Assembly (NCBI GenBank): GCA_020746105.1
Contig: CM036618.1
Coordinates: 14,057,001 to 14,121,000, forward strand
DNA length: 64,000 bases
Direction: 5' to 3'
Source of the DNA: Trogon surrucura
Lineage: Eukaryota; Chordata; Aves; Trogoniformes; Trogonidae
The translations under genes were made by a program, and so were the position numbers. Each line of letters begins with the position of its first letter. Within the stretch, counting starts at the first letter, position 1. Shown in pieces: positions 26,098 through 38,524 of the stretch. A model generated the notes under the pieces. It was not told the DNA's origin and did not search any database. It saw only the letters and a program-made list of their open reading frames with translations.

Positions 26098-26215
26098 TTT
26101 CAGCCCAACGTTCTGAATTGCAGCAGGGTCTAACATCTGGTCCATCATTAACAGATGTTTGTCTAATCAGTTCCTACAAATCCTTCACAGAAGAGGATTC
26201 TTCAACAATTTTAAA
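26098..26215 (-). mobile_element. Probable old CR1-like fragment, minus strand
   Basis: Plus-strand words in order resemble the reverse complement of an old CR1 3' region: cagcagggtctaac, then acagatgtttgtctaatcagttcc, aaatccttcacagaagaggattcttcaaca. The usual form has gatgttcgtctaacctgttc followed by an aacctcc and gatggagattccacaa block. It is heavily diverged and has no tail. Unique sequence is the alternative. Confidence 0.35.
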
Positions 26216-26254
26216 ATGTTAAAATGTTTTAAAATGTTTTAGACAAACATCTGT
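26151..26254. repeat. 16-bp perfect inverted repeat
   Basis: Arm 1 at 26151-26166 (acagatgtttgtctaa) is the exact reverse complement of arm 2 at 26239-26254. A 72-base AT-rich spacer containing three near-copies of AAAATGTTTT separates them. It could form a stem-loop, or it may be a footprint of two opposed copies of the same repeat word. The left arm falls inside the suspected CR1-like fragment. Confidence 0.85.
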
Positions 26255-26259
26255 CTTGC

Positions 26260-28079
26260 CTAAGTATATATTAATTTAGTACATATACTTGCAATACTTT
26301 TATTTTTGTATGTATAACATTAAAACCTCCCTGCATCATACTTCCTGAGATAAACAGGGACTAAGACTGATCTTAACAATCTTGAACTCCACTGCAATTG
26401 TTGATGGATTTGTTCAACTCTGTGGATCATTCTGATCCTAATTTCACATGCATAATACCTGAAAATGGATACAATTCTTAAAGCTAGTAATTTCAGCATC
26501 TTTCTTATGCTTTCTGCTTGTTCTTTTTATTTTGCCATGGCCTAATTACTGGTCCAAAATACTCTTTGTCAGAGAAAGAAAAATATCCCGTGAGCAGATA
26601 ATGTAAAGAAATCTACCTATTTTACAGCAAAGCAGAAGTACATAGACCAATTAGTTTTTCTTTGAAGATTTAACTCTGAAATGTTATTTAAGTCTTTTCA
26701 GCAAACAATCACAAAATATGGCTGCTATATTTGCACCTACTAAAAAATTTGTCTGTATTGTAGACCTTCTTCCCACAACTACGTGTTTCTTCTACCTAAG
26801 AGTTTAGCAAACCATTCACAATTTGCTTAAGTAAAACAAAACTTTTGCATCTTTTTCTCTTTACCCTGTATTCAGTACTAGCTAATTAAATTCAGGTGAC
26901 CTTGATTTTGTATTCTGGATTAGTACAAAAAATGACTTTTTTAGCCTGTTCTCATTGTGCCGTAATGAGTTTGCTTGTTTTAGACCTCATTTATTCTAGA
27001 AAACCTTTAGATTGCTCTGAATTTGTGGAAAGAAATTAATTCTGAGAAATTAATTATGAGAAAGAAATGAATTCTGTATTGGGCTTTAGTAAATGTTTCC
27101 AGTTGGTTAGATGTACAGGAAACGTGAATATTGTTTCATCCTTTTCCTCTTACCTTGTAAATGCTTGCTATTTCCTCTCTGAATTGCAAGTGATTTCTTT
27201 TCCAGAGATGGGACTCAAATGCATATAAATTGTGGTGGCAGTTGTTTGCTGCTTACAAAAATTATTGGATAACACACTCTGCCTGTAAACATGCCAGTCT
27301 TCACTAAGACAGGCAGTTCCAATAATTCTGAGTTGTTTATTTCACCTTCCAACCTTTGAATTCCGCCTGCAAATATAATTCAGAGTTGATCTTATAACAC
27401 TTGGTGTGTGCTTTACTCCGGGCTTCTCAGTTACAGGCTTTATATTCACTTTGGTTTTAGGCCTCTTTTTAATAAATACCCATAAATGTCATAATGATCT
27501 CTTTATTCCTAAAAAGAAATCTTACTCCAATCCCAAATGACACAGTGGAGACACTCCTGCTACCTTATTCATCCCAAGAACATTTCAATAACAAAACATC
27601 TCTCATCAGAAAAACTGTTGTTGCTCTATGCTGATTGTTAGAATTTATTTAGAGCGGAAGTGAAAACCTTGTGGGTTGGTTGCTATGTTCTATTCCCAAG
27701 GTGAGACACAAGCTTCCCGTGACTCTGTGAAAGTCAATTCATGTTCATCCTAAAAGGATCCCAAAGCCAATGCACTAGACACTCAGCCTTCATCATATTC
27801 CTTTCATTCATTTTCCCATCATTAATTTTTCCTTCATCATGTGATTACAGGTGGGAAGTCAGAGAAGAATGGATCCATAAAGGGGCCTTCAGAATCATAG
27901 CACTCATTGAAGCCTAAATTCATACTCATAGTCTGAGGATTGCACAGACAGATGGGGCTGGAGGATCACTCAGAGATTATACAAGACACATAGTGTAAGA
28001 AAACCACTGTCTTAATGTGGAAACAGATAAGACTATTCCCGACAGGTATTTGTTTAATGAGTTCTTTAAAGCTAACACA
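26260..28079. other. Unannotated AT-rich DNA
   Basis: No supported gene. Near 27887-27905 there is a cagaatcatagcactc word that could be the 3' edge of the diverged CR1 to its right, but the sequence between does not align convincingly. Confidence 0.45.
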
Positions 28080-28500
28080 CCTTTTGACTAATTCTTCTTC
28101 GGTGCTTAAAAATCCTCACTTAAAGAAAACTCTTCCCACGATATATCTTCCTTGCTGCCTTTTAATACTGTTTATGATAGGTATAGTGAACATTTTCCTA
28201 GTGGCTACATTTAACATAAGCAAACTCTTCAAGCTTCATTTCGTTATGCTAAATCATTCCATTCTTTTCAGACTTTTCTCATAGGTGATGTTTTTGCCAA
28301 CTTCACTGTTCTCTGGACTCTTCAGTTTGTCCACATCTCTCTTGAAAAGCACATACTGTGTCTCACATGTAATGCACTTAAGTTCTAGTGGTGAAGTCCC
28401 TTGTGCATGATGAAACTCTTCAGCAAAGCACAGCAGTGAGAATATTGAGCTAATGATGTTGCAATGCCCCACTGCATTTCCAAAATGCATTCAGCATCAC
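28080..28500 (-). mobile_element. Ancient degraded CR1-related element, minus strand
   Basis: Plus-strand words follow the order of the reverse complement of an ancient CR1 ORF2 end: aatactgtttatgatag, caaactcttcaagcttcatttcg, tttctcataggtgatgttttt, ttctctggactcttcagtttgtccacatctctcttgaaaag, and acttaagttctagtggtgaa. The usual form reads cctcataggtcatgttttc, tctggactctctccaatttgtccacatc, and ctgaggcctcacca. Identity is low and there are many changes, so this is much older than the other copies. Confidence 0.55.
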
Positions 28501-29019
28501 CCCATCAAGTATCCTGTAGCCTGGGGCTGAGAACCCTCTCTTATGAGGCTGTAATGAAGTTTATCTCATTTTTGTAGAGAAAAGAACACAAATGTCCCAT
28601 ATCCAATGTCAGTGCCCTAACCATCGGGTATGGACCAAAAGTAGGGCTTCTCCTGTTTTGTGCAGTCAGGTTCAGCCAACAGGCTATCACAGCAGCCTCA
28701 GCATCCTCAGGGTGCTTGCCTTAGTAGGACTCGTGAGGCATACAGAGGAACAACCTACCCATGAGACAGGTAGAGAATTAACTTATCTGTGAATTCTGAC
28801 AAGCTTTAAGCTAAAAAAAGGTACAAAAGAGATAAAAAAATCTTTCAGACAGACAGAAATAGAGTGGTATGTACCTAGGGACTGTCAATGTCTGAAACTC
28901 ACACCATGTCTAGGTTATGTAGCTCGATGTCTTATCAGTATACACATATTTGCCATTGTATAATCTGGTGTATCTACAGTCATTAAAATAATGGAAAATT
29001 AATTTATTTTACTCCGATA
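28501..29019. other. Unannotated spacer
   Basis: No repeat recognised and no supported gene. A 66-codon plus-strand frame (28592-28792) lies in a slightly GC-richer stretch and has no recognisable domain. Confidence 0.5.
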
Positions 29020-29264
29020 ATCACAGAATCACAGAACCTCAGATTTGCTGAGGCTGGAAAAGACCTCTGAGATCACCAAGTCCAGCCTATGTCCCAACAC
29101 CACCACATGGGCCAGACCAGGGCACTAAGTGCCACATCCAGCCTCTCCTTAAACACCTCCAGGGACGGTGACTCCACCACTTCCCTGGGCAGTGCATCCC
29201 AGTGCCTGAGCACCCTCTCCTTGAGGAAGGGCTTCCTGAGATCCAATCTCACCTTCATCCCCAA
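29020..29264 (-). mobile_element. CR1 3' portion, minus strand
   Basis: The plus strand starts with the reverse-complement tail atcacagaatcacagaacctc. Then come ggctggaaaagacctctgagatcaccaagtccagcc, cactaagtgccacatccagcctctccttaaacacctccagggacggtgactccaccacttccctgggcag, and tccttgaggaagggcttcctga. On the minus strand the end of ORF2 is readable ([30 protein letters not shown]). It is truncated after about 20 more codons, noncoding, and moderately old. Confidence 0.92.
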
Positions 29265-29278
29265 ATCTGCTTCCCTTA

Positions 29279-32200
29279 ATTAAAAAATGTATCTGGAAAA
29301 CATGGAGACTTGGAAGCTCATGGCTTAAATGATGGTAAAGCATTTCACAAGGCAATTTGCAAACACAGGTCCCTTCTACGAATGCCGATGGTTAATATAA
29401 AGTAATTTTCATGATGGAATTGCTGGATAACTTTATTATAAATTTATAATTTATGTTCATATTACAAATTCATGTCAAGTTATAGATGCTGTTAAAATCA
29501 AAGAGCAGATCAGCAGACATTACATTATATTACACTAGTTTCAGGGCATGACTTTTCCATAATATAGACCTAAGCTGAATGAGGTGAACAGGTAGCTCTG
29601 TCAGATCCTGTAAGGTTTTTATTATGTTACAGGCTTGTATAAAATTTACCCACAGGGAAATTAATTCTGTGTTTGACACAAAAGCTCAAACTGAAAGCTA
29701 TGGAGCGTTACAAGCGTTATAAGCTACTGCAGAGACAAATTTATTCAGAAACAGATTTTTCCACCCCTCCTAGTTTATTTAGGACCACGTCCTGGGATTC
29801 ACTCACCTGAAAAAGGATGAGAAGCCCACCAGGAAACCAACTAATTCCTGATGGAAATCTAATTTTGTTGACACTTGAGGTCAGTTTGAATCAAATATTT
29901 GAAGATGATGATGACAGTCTCATCTTGCTTTGTTACTGAGTAAGACCAAAGGTCGGTTTCAGGCTGTGCATGGGGCAATTTATCTACATATCTTTCCCAA
30001 ATGTGCTGCTTTTTGATAAGCCATTTAGATGAGTGTTGTTGGATCAAACCACCATTCCTCTCAAACCCTGAAGTTACAAACATGGCTAAGCAGTGTCTTA
30101 CCCGTATCCCTTAGTATTTCACCACTCACAGTGCTCACAGTGCAGTACTGAGGACTGCCAGGTTACCAGAGAGGTTCCTTGTCATTAGCTGCAGACGTTG
30201 CTCTTGACTGACTCCCTTCACAACCCACTTTCCCTGGCAGCTGGAAGAAATGGTCTGGTAGGAATAATTTATCCAAAGGATGGGTTGTGAAAGGTCGCTA
30301 ATGGGAAACAGTGTTTTTCAGCTTAATGTCCTTAAGATATCATAGATTATTAATTATCATAGAGTCATGAGCTTTACTCAGAAGAGATTTGATTGGTTCA
30401 AAAAAATAAGTCACTGCAAGATTGCCAAGGAATTTATAATGCCAGAATGTTATCTGGTATTACAAAGAGACCACAGACATCAGTACCAAGGCCTTTGAGA
30501 GGTTTCAATTTCAGTCTGCTCATGCTCAAAAGACAATCACTCTGCTAATATTGCTGAGCTCCTCTGGCAAATGTATTCATCAAATAAATAATTTACATCA
30601 TAAAGGCACAGCACAATAGATGCACAAAAGCCATCAAAGGTGATGTTTTAATATAATCTTTCAATTTAGAAAATAGAGACAATGATAAAGGCATTTTTAT
30701 GTCTCTCAAGGGCTGTGTTAATTCCTGTGGAAACATTCAAAACTACCTGTGACATTAGAAGTATTCCGTGATACAACCCCCCATGAACTGTACATTAAAA
30801 AAAAAAATGTATTTGTAATGAAATTATAATCAGTTCACAAGAACAATGCTGTTAGCTGCCAACCAAGATTGTATTCACCCTGCAAGTCCTGGTTGTGTCA
30901 TCTACACACTGATATGAAACTGTTGCTCAGTAACAGGAATGATTAATTTGTGTTGTAATTCACAGCCACTGAATGATACTAATTTTTGTATATTACTTTT
31001 GAGAAGGAAGAAGAGATGTCATTGATGCTGTGAATGTTCTTAACTGCATAAGTTTTTTCATCCAGTCTTTCATCGTTTGTGTTACATGTAGCTTTGTTGC
31101 AAGCCATATACTGAATACATGACTAGACCCAGACACATCTATGCAAAAATGTACCCTATCCTTCTGTCTGAACCTGAAAAAAAACAGTGAAGCAGTTTTA
31201 GGACCAGCTCCTGTAGTATTTTACACTCTTTCTAGCAATTAGGAGTCTTACTATGTGCTTGCATTGCAATACCAGTACTGAATGACAGTTTTTCTGCTAT
31301 TTCTGAACAATGGCTAGGAAAATTTCAAATTCTCTTCTCTAATGTGTCCTGTTTTTCAGTGTACCAGACTACCACTTTCAAAGCTTTTCAAAACTCTTAC
31401 CCAGCATGCCTATTGTTTTTCTCTCTATCAGATCACACGTCATCCACTTCTTCTTCCTTTCTCCTGTGAATGTCAGCCAGAATCACCCGTCACTTGTATT
31501 CTCCAACAAGCCTCACATTTATGTATCTGTCTGTTCATGAAAAAGTGCACTTGAATATAAGTCATCTTTTTGTAACATCATGTTTCTTTAACAGCGTAGT
31601 AGCTAGAGCTCTTGCTTGACTTTTTGAGATTCTTCTGTTAGAAAAACATATTTCACATTTCAAAAGACAACTCTAAATGATAAACTAGAACAAGATTCCT
31701 TTTTACTGTCCTTTTAGTTCATGACTTTTCAAATACTAGCTACTTAGTTTCCCAGCTCCAAGAGGAAAGATGAAATGAAGCAGGAGTATGTCCTTGTTCA
31801 GGATGCTTAAAAACATATTAGTAAGGACAGTTTCTTGAATTATGAGCTCGAAACTTCTGAAACTGAAGACAACCAGGCTCCTAATAATCACATTTTCTGG
31901 GAATATGTTGTAACCAGCAGGCTATTAAAATACATAGATGGTGGTAAGACCTTTCTATAACTTACTGGGTAGGTAAAACAGTGGATTCCCCCTGCTAAAA
32001 CCTGGGATTGGCAGATGCTGGAAGAAGAGATGCCTGTTTCCAGGAGCTGATTGACTCAATAGGGGTTGTTCTGTGAATGCACACCTGAAATCAGCTGCTC
32101 TGGGAATGTTAAAGCTGAGAGGGATAAATGCTTGCAATTTTAAACAGCTAGGATAAACTGCTGAACAACCTACTGGAGGAAGCTTTCAGTTTGTTGAACA

Positions 32201-35200
32201 TCTGCAGCCTGGATGTCTGTACCAGTGATAGTCACCAGGTCCATTTTTAAGAAAAGATTGTTCTCACCTAGTTTAGACATCTATTTCAGATAATAGATTG
32301 CAATTATTAAGCATAGTAATAGCTTGAGCAGTGATATATTGAAAATATTTTCTGTTTCTACTTTATTCATTGTTTATTATATCAGATTTATTGTTAGTAT
32401 TAATAAAAAGTAATAAACAATGTCAGGAAAACAGGTAGATATATTTATTTTTTGTGGTATTTTTAGAAGACCTTAAAGGCAGTCCAGGAAAATAGGTTGG
32501 TAAATTTTTGTTCCAGTTTGCAAATATCAGCTGAAATAAAATAAAAAGCAGGGGAATCCACTAACAAGCATTCTATGTTGTATTCTTCCCTTATGTAAGC
32601 TTATAAATCAGAAGAGATAATTTAACCACACATTTTGATTGCATTTATTAAGTACAAATACTTGATGACAAACTAGAAATCAGATCTGATTAACTCTGAA
32701 CATAAAATCATCTGCTTTCCATAACATATTGTTGTATTTGAGTGGAAAACATTGTTTGGGATATGCAGGGCAAAGGATGTCATACATGTAATTTTATCAA
32801 GTGTCATTTGTAATCCTTATTGTTACAAATGTCCTTACACATCATACGGTTCCTATGAGAGAAAGGGATCAAATTAAGTGCATCACATCTTCATATTAGT
32901 AGGAACGGATTTTCTTTCTGGTAGAAAGGAACGAATGTTAATTAATACTTTTTTGATAATTAAAATTTAAATTACATTTAAAGGTACATTATTCCATCCA
33001 AATCCTCTACTCTTCTTGTTCACTAAACATAAATCTACATGCATTGCTTAGGAGTGCTGCATATAGGTGAAGTGTATTTATGGCATCTAATACAGAAAAA
33101 GCTTTCAATTCACATATTTATTTGAGTCTTTCATGAATTAAACATTGTGCAATACAAACTTCCCAATCTCACTCATTTTTTTTAGTTCATTACAAAACAG
33201 TTAAGTCTTATAGTGTATTGATATCATTAAACTGGTCTTGGGAGGGGAGGGGCAAGTTTCATCTTGACTTTTTCATATTCTTTCAAACCATGGGTAAATC
33301 AAACTCTTTGTTTTTAATAGCTGTCAATCCAGGATTTCCATTTCTACTAAAATTACATTAAAAAGTGTAAGTCTGTTTTATAACATTTGTCAAGATAAAA
33401 CCCATCAGAAGAACAGTATTCTGATTTAGCTACATGTAAACTCCGGTTTTATGCATCACAGAAATGCAATTGCCTTGTGTAACTTTATAGAGTATAACAG
33501 AGACTTTTAACAAAACATTTTACATATTCTGTATCAAGGATGATTTGTTATTAAGAAAGGTAAAATCTCGTCAGACATCTCTTCTCAAACTCCTGTAAAT
33601 ATCATGAGGAGGTTCTTGTGTAAGAAAACTGCAGGATAGAGCAGTTTAGATGTTATTGGGACAGCACTACTGGGTTCACTTCTCCTTTGCTCTCATGTTT
33701 TCTTAAAAAAAAGGTGATTCACATGAATATACCCCAACATGGCAAAATATCAGATAGCAAAATAATGGTTTGATGAATGAAAACAACTTTGTAAAGCTTG
33801 GCATTTGGTATTATTGCTATATTCAAGGGGGAAAAAAAAAAAAGCTTTAAATATATGGCACTGGTTTAATATTCATTGTACAAGACTAACAATTCTTTGA
33901 GTTTTAGTTAACTAGGAAACGTAAAGTGGGAGAAAACAAAGCGTCACTTTGTGCAAGGTGAAGAGGATATTAAATGCAGATAAAGAAAAGCAGCAGACAA
34001 TGGAAAGAAAAAGATGGTATGAATTACAATCAATAAATTTAAAAAAATATCTGGATTTTGCAAGTATCAAATCTTTGTCTTTGTTGAAGAGAGTATTAAA
34101 GATTTAATTTTAATTAAAGTTAATTTTTTTATAAGGGACTCTTAAGGTCTGAGGTTACAGTAACAAATATCCATCCTCCATGCAAAAGATAGGGTAGAAA
34201 TATTGTATTGACCTCCTTCAGCTTTTTCCTATTTCAAGATTTGTCAGAAACCGTTACTTTTAGTAGTATAAATTAACTAACTGCACTTCTTTAGCTCTGT
34301 AGCTCAGCAGATGAAGTAACTCACTTAACCCTACACTTACATGTAAAATGTGTCCCATAGATGCCACTTTTTTTAAAAGCCACCCACATACGAAAGATAT
34401 TTTCTAACAGTTTCTGAAGAATACATTTATGGCAAAAATCAGAGAAAGAGCAGGAGAAAAACTACACAAATAGAGAAGAAAGTCAAACTGAAAGCATAAA
34501 GATCAAAGAAATGTAGAATGTTTAACAAGGCAAGATGGATTTGAGGCAGTTGCCAAAAGCTGGACTGAAATGTAGATAAACAGCAACAAAAATAACAAAC
34601 GACAAAGGAAGATTCAAATTACTATCTACTAAAGCTCTTTAAGTTTCACTCTCATTCTCTATTTTGTATTAAGGACAGCAGGCTCTTTTTCAAAGGTGTT
34701 ACATCAATTCACAACAGCTGAAAGTTCAGAGCTACAAGTCTACTGGGGAGTCAAAAAAAAAAGGAGAAGCAGGCAGCAACTAACTAAGAGTTCTTATATT
34801 GTTGGGTCTTCTGTATAAATTGTAAAAAGATATTTTTTATGTGTTCACCTGAAGACATCATCAAGAGGACTAGTTTATTCTCTGCACCAATATCAAAGAT
34901 CATTGTTCCCCTCTGGTATATTCACCTGGTCTGTATTAATCACTGAGGGACCAGAAACAGCAGCTTTCTGTGTTTGCAGGTGCCAAAGCAAAAGATCTTG
35001 ATCACTGCCTACAGTAGCAGAAAATTTCCTCCTGATTTTAAGTAAGACTCATTTTGTACTTATCACTGTTTTTTGGGTTTTGGGGTTTTTTTTAAAAAAA
35101 AACAAAAAACAAAAAATATTTTAGCCTTGAAGAGTTAAAAGACATTGTAGTATTAAAATTGTCCAGAAGATAAACTTTTGCAATATGACAATTGATTTTA

Positions 35201-36483
35201 AGTGCTATCCACATACACAGTCCTTCTGGTAGAGTAAAAATAGCATTTCCTAATTTGTGTTTGCATGGGAAATTGCAACACAAGTGTGAAGAAGAACAAT
35301 TACAGATCCTTGTTAATTAAAGTTCTAAAAATGAATTATGCAAATAAACGTCAAAAGGCTTTTTAAGCTCTTTCCAAGATTTCTTTACAGTTTTTAATGA
35401 ACATTTTTAATTACTATCTTTGCATTAAAGGCAGAACTTTAAAATATTCAGCATACACATTGTCATACTAAGATAATAACTCATTTTGCTCCAGCAAATA
35501 TTTCTTGGAATACTAACTCAGATATTCTTGATCATATATTTTACACTCTACACAGTAGACAGACAGAATAAATAAATAAAATCAAACTTAGGATGTTAAA
35601 TTTCATGCTCAGCTAGGACATATCAGCAATAAAGATCAGAAACATGACAGCTTTAACCAAACTATTCTAAAAATGCAGGCAATGAAACAAAACCTTTCAT
35701 GGAATCTTGTCAATCTCAGCAAATATGTTCAATCAAAAAGTAAATTACGTAAAATAAAAATATGTTACTGTGTTCTTTCTCTGTATGTTCAGAATGTGAT
35801 AGTTTCCCTTTTTGTTTGGTGCAATTGACATAACTTATTTTGGTTTAATTTAAAAATCCAAGAAAACTCAAAACCAACGCAGAAGTTGTGCTGTGTGGTC
35901 ACAAAAATTTCTGTTCATGCTCTGGTTCTTAAAAAAATCTGACAAAAATATTTTGTTTGCTTTTTTATGTAATTACCAAAGAGCTGAAAGCATATTTTCT
36001 ACAACTGAACATGTCAGAGATTCAACGGGGTGTGAAACACTGCGTTTAGCTAACTTCATTGAATTAGATGTTATTGGTAGCTTTAAATAATTAAGTAGCT
36101 CTAACAGCCCATAGATAAGATGGGCAAGATGCATCAGGTTGTTTAGTCTTCCTACTATCCCAGGTAGAGGAAAACTGCATTGGAAATAGGAAGTATCTTC
36201 AGGATCTTCAGAGAGACATGGTATTAGCAAAGCACCAGCATGATGGTCTTCATGACAACCTATACAAGGCTGATCAGGAGCTTAGATACTAGAAGGCAGT
36301 GGTAACAGAGGGAAGTCCAGAGATAAAGCAGTAGCTTTAGGGTGGGAAGAGTAAGATTTAAGTTTTAAAAAGCTGGAAACTGTTGTTTGTTGTGCATCTC
36401 TATATATGTGCGCACTTGTGGGAAAATACCACGTGTGTGTCTTTATACTTGAATTCTCTGAAGCTGTGTAAGACAAATAGACT
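29279..36483. other. 7-kb AT-rich desert without recognised repeats or genes
   Basis: No CR1, LTR or gene is visible across about 7.2 kb. Open frames are few and short (60-85 codons). Features seen are a perfect 9-bp hairpin (32805-32813 and 32823-32831), an imperfect T-rich/A-rich inverted repeat at about 35067-35117, and A runs (30798, 33829). An octamer motif ATGCAAAT lies at 35338-35345, next to a TTAATTAA word, inside a block that looks conserved-noncoding-like (about 35290-35500). A long repeat-free stretch between CR1-rich zones can indicate regulatory constraint, but this is not shown here. Confidence 0.55.
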
Positions 36484-37172
36484 GAGATACCTCACTCAGG
36501 ACAACACCAAGCACAAATACTGGTTAGACAATGGGTGGATTGAGAGCAGCCCTGCAGAGACGGACTTGTGTTGGTTGACAAGAAGCTCTTCATGAACCAG
36601 CAATGTCTGCTCACAGCCTAGAAAGCCAAACATATCCTGGGCTGTGTCAAAAGAAGTATGGCCAACAGGTCAAGGGACATGATTCTCCCTCTCTGCTCTG
36701 GTGAGAGCCCACCCGGAATACTCTGTTCAGCTTGGGGGCCCCCAGGGGCAGAAAGACATGGACCTGTTGGAGTGAGTCCAGAGGAGGAACACGAAGATGA
36801 TCAGGGGATGGGAGCATGTCCCCTGTGAGGACAAGCTGAGCGAGTTGGGAGTGTTCAGCCTGGTGAAGGCTCTAAGGAGATCTTAAAGCATCCTTCCAGT
36901 ACTTAAAGAGGGCTTACAGGAAAACTGGAGAAAGTCGTTTTACAAGGGTGTGTAGTGATAGGATGAGTGACAACGGTTTTAAACTGAGATCGATGTTAGA
37001 TTAGATATAAGGAAGAAATTCTTTACTGTGAGCATGGTGAGACACAGGAACTGGTTGACTAGAAAGGTCGTGGAAGCCCCCTCCCTGGAAATGTTCAGCA
37101 GAAGGCTGGATGGAGTTTTTAGTGATGTGGGCTAGTAGAAGGTGACTCTGCCCATGGTGGCAGGGTTGGAAC
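36484..37172 (+). mobile_element. CR1 retrotransposon 3' portion lacking its tail
   Basis: Plus-strand ORF2 pieces are recognisable across the span: caagcacaaatactggttagacaatgggtggattgagagcagccctgcagagacgg (KHKYWLDNGWIESSPAETD); tatcctgggctgtgtcaaaagaagtatggcc (ILGCVKRSMA); ccacccggaatactctgttcagct (PPGILCSA, derived from [10 protein letters not shown] by frame damage); gtgaggacaagctgagcgagttgggagtgttcagcctg; and ttagatataaggaagaaattctttactgtgagc. The remnant ends near cagggttggaac, before the usual ggtcccttccaaccc and octamer tail, so the 3' end is also lost or diverged. Many frameshifts and stops are present. Confidence 0.9.
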
Positions 37173-37737
37173 ACTGTACTTAAGCTGTGGTACTTGTCCT
37201 GAGCATTGCTGACCACCAGTACTGCGGCCAGGACTGCCCACAAGTGAAGGATAGAATCTTGAGGTTGATTTGAAAACTACCATACTCCCATACTCGAAGA
37301 TTAAAGAATCAATAAGATTATTAAAAGTTTGAAAGGAATATTTATCTCTTCCTTTGCAGTTTTTACTGTTAATAGGCATAAGTTTGATCATTTAATGCTA
37401 GCAGCAGTAGACACATCAAGGTCAAGGTCCTGAGATAGGACTTCCTCTGACTCACTGAGCTGTGTTAGAACTGTAGTTTCACCTCTGCTCTGCAAACCAG
37501 GCCACTAAACTGGGACTAAGATATTACAAGAAATGTTTTGATGCAGTTACTAGTTTTTCCAAGGCACTTTGAACATATGAATGCTCACCATAGGCTAGCC
37601 AGTATAATATTGGAGTCACTGTGTTATTTTAGCCATCATGAATAAAGGACAAAGGGATAGAGGGCTTTGTCAGTTTTTTTCTATCTACATCAACAGGTTT
37701 AGCAACAGGTCATATAACCCTACAAAATTTGCTTCTC
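37173..37737. other. Spacer between CR1 fragment and LTR
   Basis: About 560 bp. It holds a GC-richer tail adjoining the CR1 (to about 37245) that I could not assign, then AT-rich unique sequence. No supported gene. Confidence 0.5.
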
Positions 37738-38046
37738 AAATGATACTCGTGGACACTAAGTGCCTGCCAAAGTCACTTCACCACCTCATTCCTCATCTGG
37801 GCAGTGGAGAGAAAACATAACTGAAGGTTCATGGGTGTAAATAAGGGCAGGGAAATCACTCAGCAATTACTGTCATGGGCAAAACAGACTTGACTTGGGA
37901 AAATTAGTTTAGTTTATAATCAGTCAAATCAAAGTAGATCAATGAGAAATAAAAGTTAAATCTTAAAACACCTTCCCACCCCCTCTCCTACAGAGGTGCA
38001 GGGAGATGTGGAATGGGGCTTGGGGAGGATACCTCACACTATTCCC

Positions 38047-38288
38047 CTGCTCCAGAGTGGGGTCTCTCCCATGGGAGACAGTTGTCCGTGATCCATCTCC
38101 AATATGAGTCCTTACCAAGGGCTGTAGTTCTTCATGAATTGCTCCAACATCAGTCCTTTCCATGCGATGCAGTTCTTCAGGAACTGACTGCTCCAGTGTG
38201 GGTCCCCTGTGGAGTCACAAGTCCTGCCAGCAAGCCCACTCCAGTGGAGTCACAGCTTTCTTCATCCACCTGCTCCAGTGTGGGGTCC
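38047..38288 (-). repeat. Degenerate internal repeats in the LTR (CTGCTCCAGNGTGGGGTC)
   Basis: The plus-strand word ctgctccagagtggggtc (38047) recurs as ctgctccagtgtgggtcc (38188) and ctgctccagtgtggggtcc (38270). More diverged copies lie between them (ttgctccaacatcagtcc near 38140 and ccactccagtggagtcac near 38237). Irregular spacing suggests an old tandem array inside the LTR that has partly decayed. Such arrays are a known feature of this LTR type and may have carried factor-binding sites. Confidence 0.7.
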
Positions 38289-38516
38289 TCCACAGGCTGT
38301 AGGTAGATGTCTACACGCCTGACACCTCCATGGACTACAGGGGGACAGCCTGCCTCACCATGGTCTTCACCGCAACTCAGAGGAACCTCTGCTCTGGTGC
38401 CTGGACTACATCCTCCCCATGCTTCTTCACTGACCTTTGTGTCTGCAAACTTGTTTCTTTCACATGCTCTCACTCCTCTATCCTCTGGGAGCTGTTGTGT
38501 AGTATTTTATTTCCCC

Positions 38517-38524
38517 TTCTTATA
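38517..38524 (-). promoter_or_regulatory. TATA-like box of the LTR
   Basis: On the minus strand the sequence TATAAGAA sits in the context acatgtataagaagggga, about 185 bases from the upstream LTR edge. It occupies the place where this LTR type has its TATA box. It would start transcription leftwards. Activity today is unknown. Confidence 0.4.
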
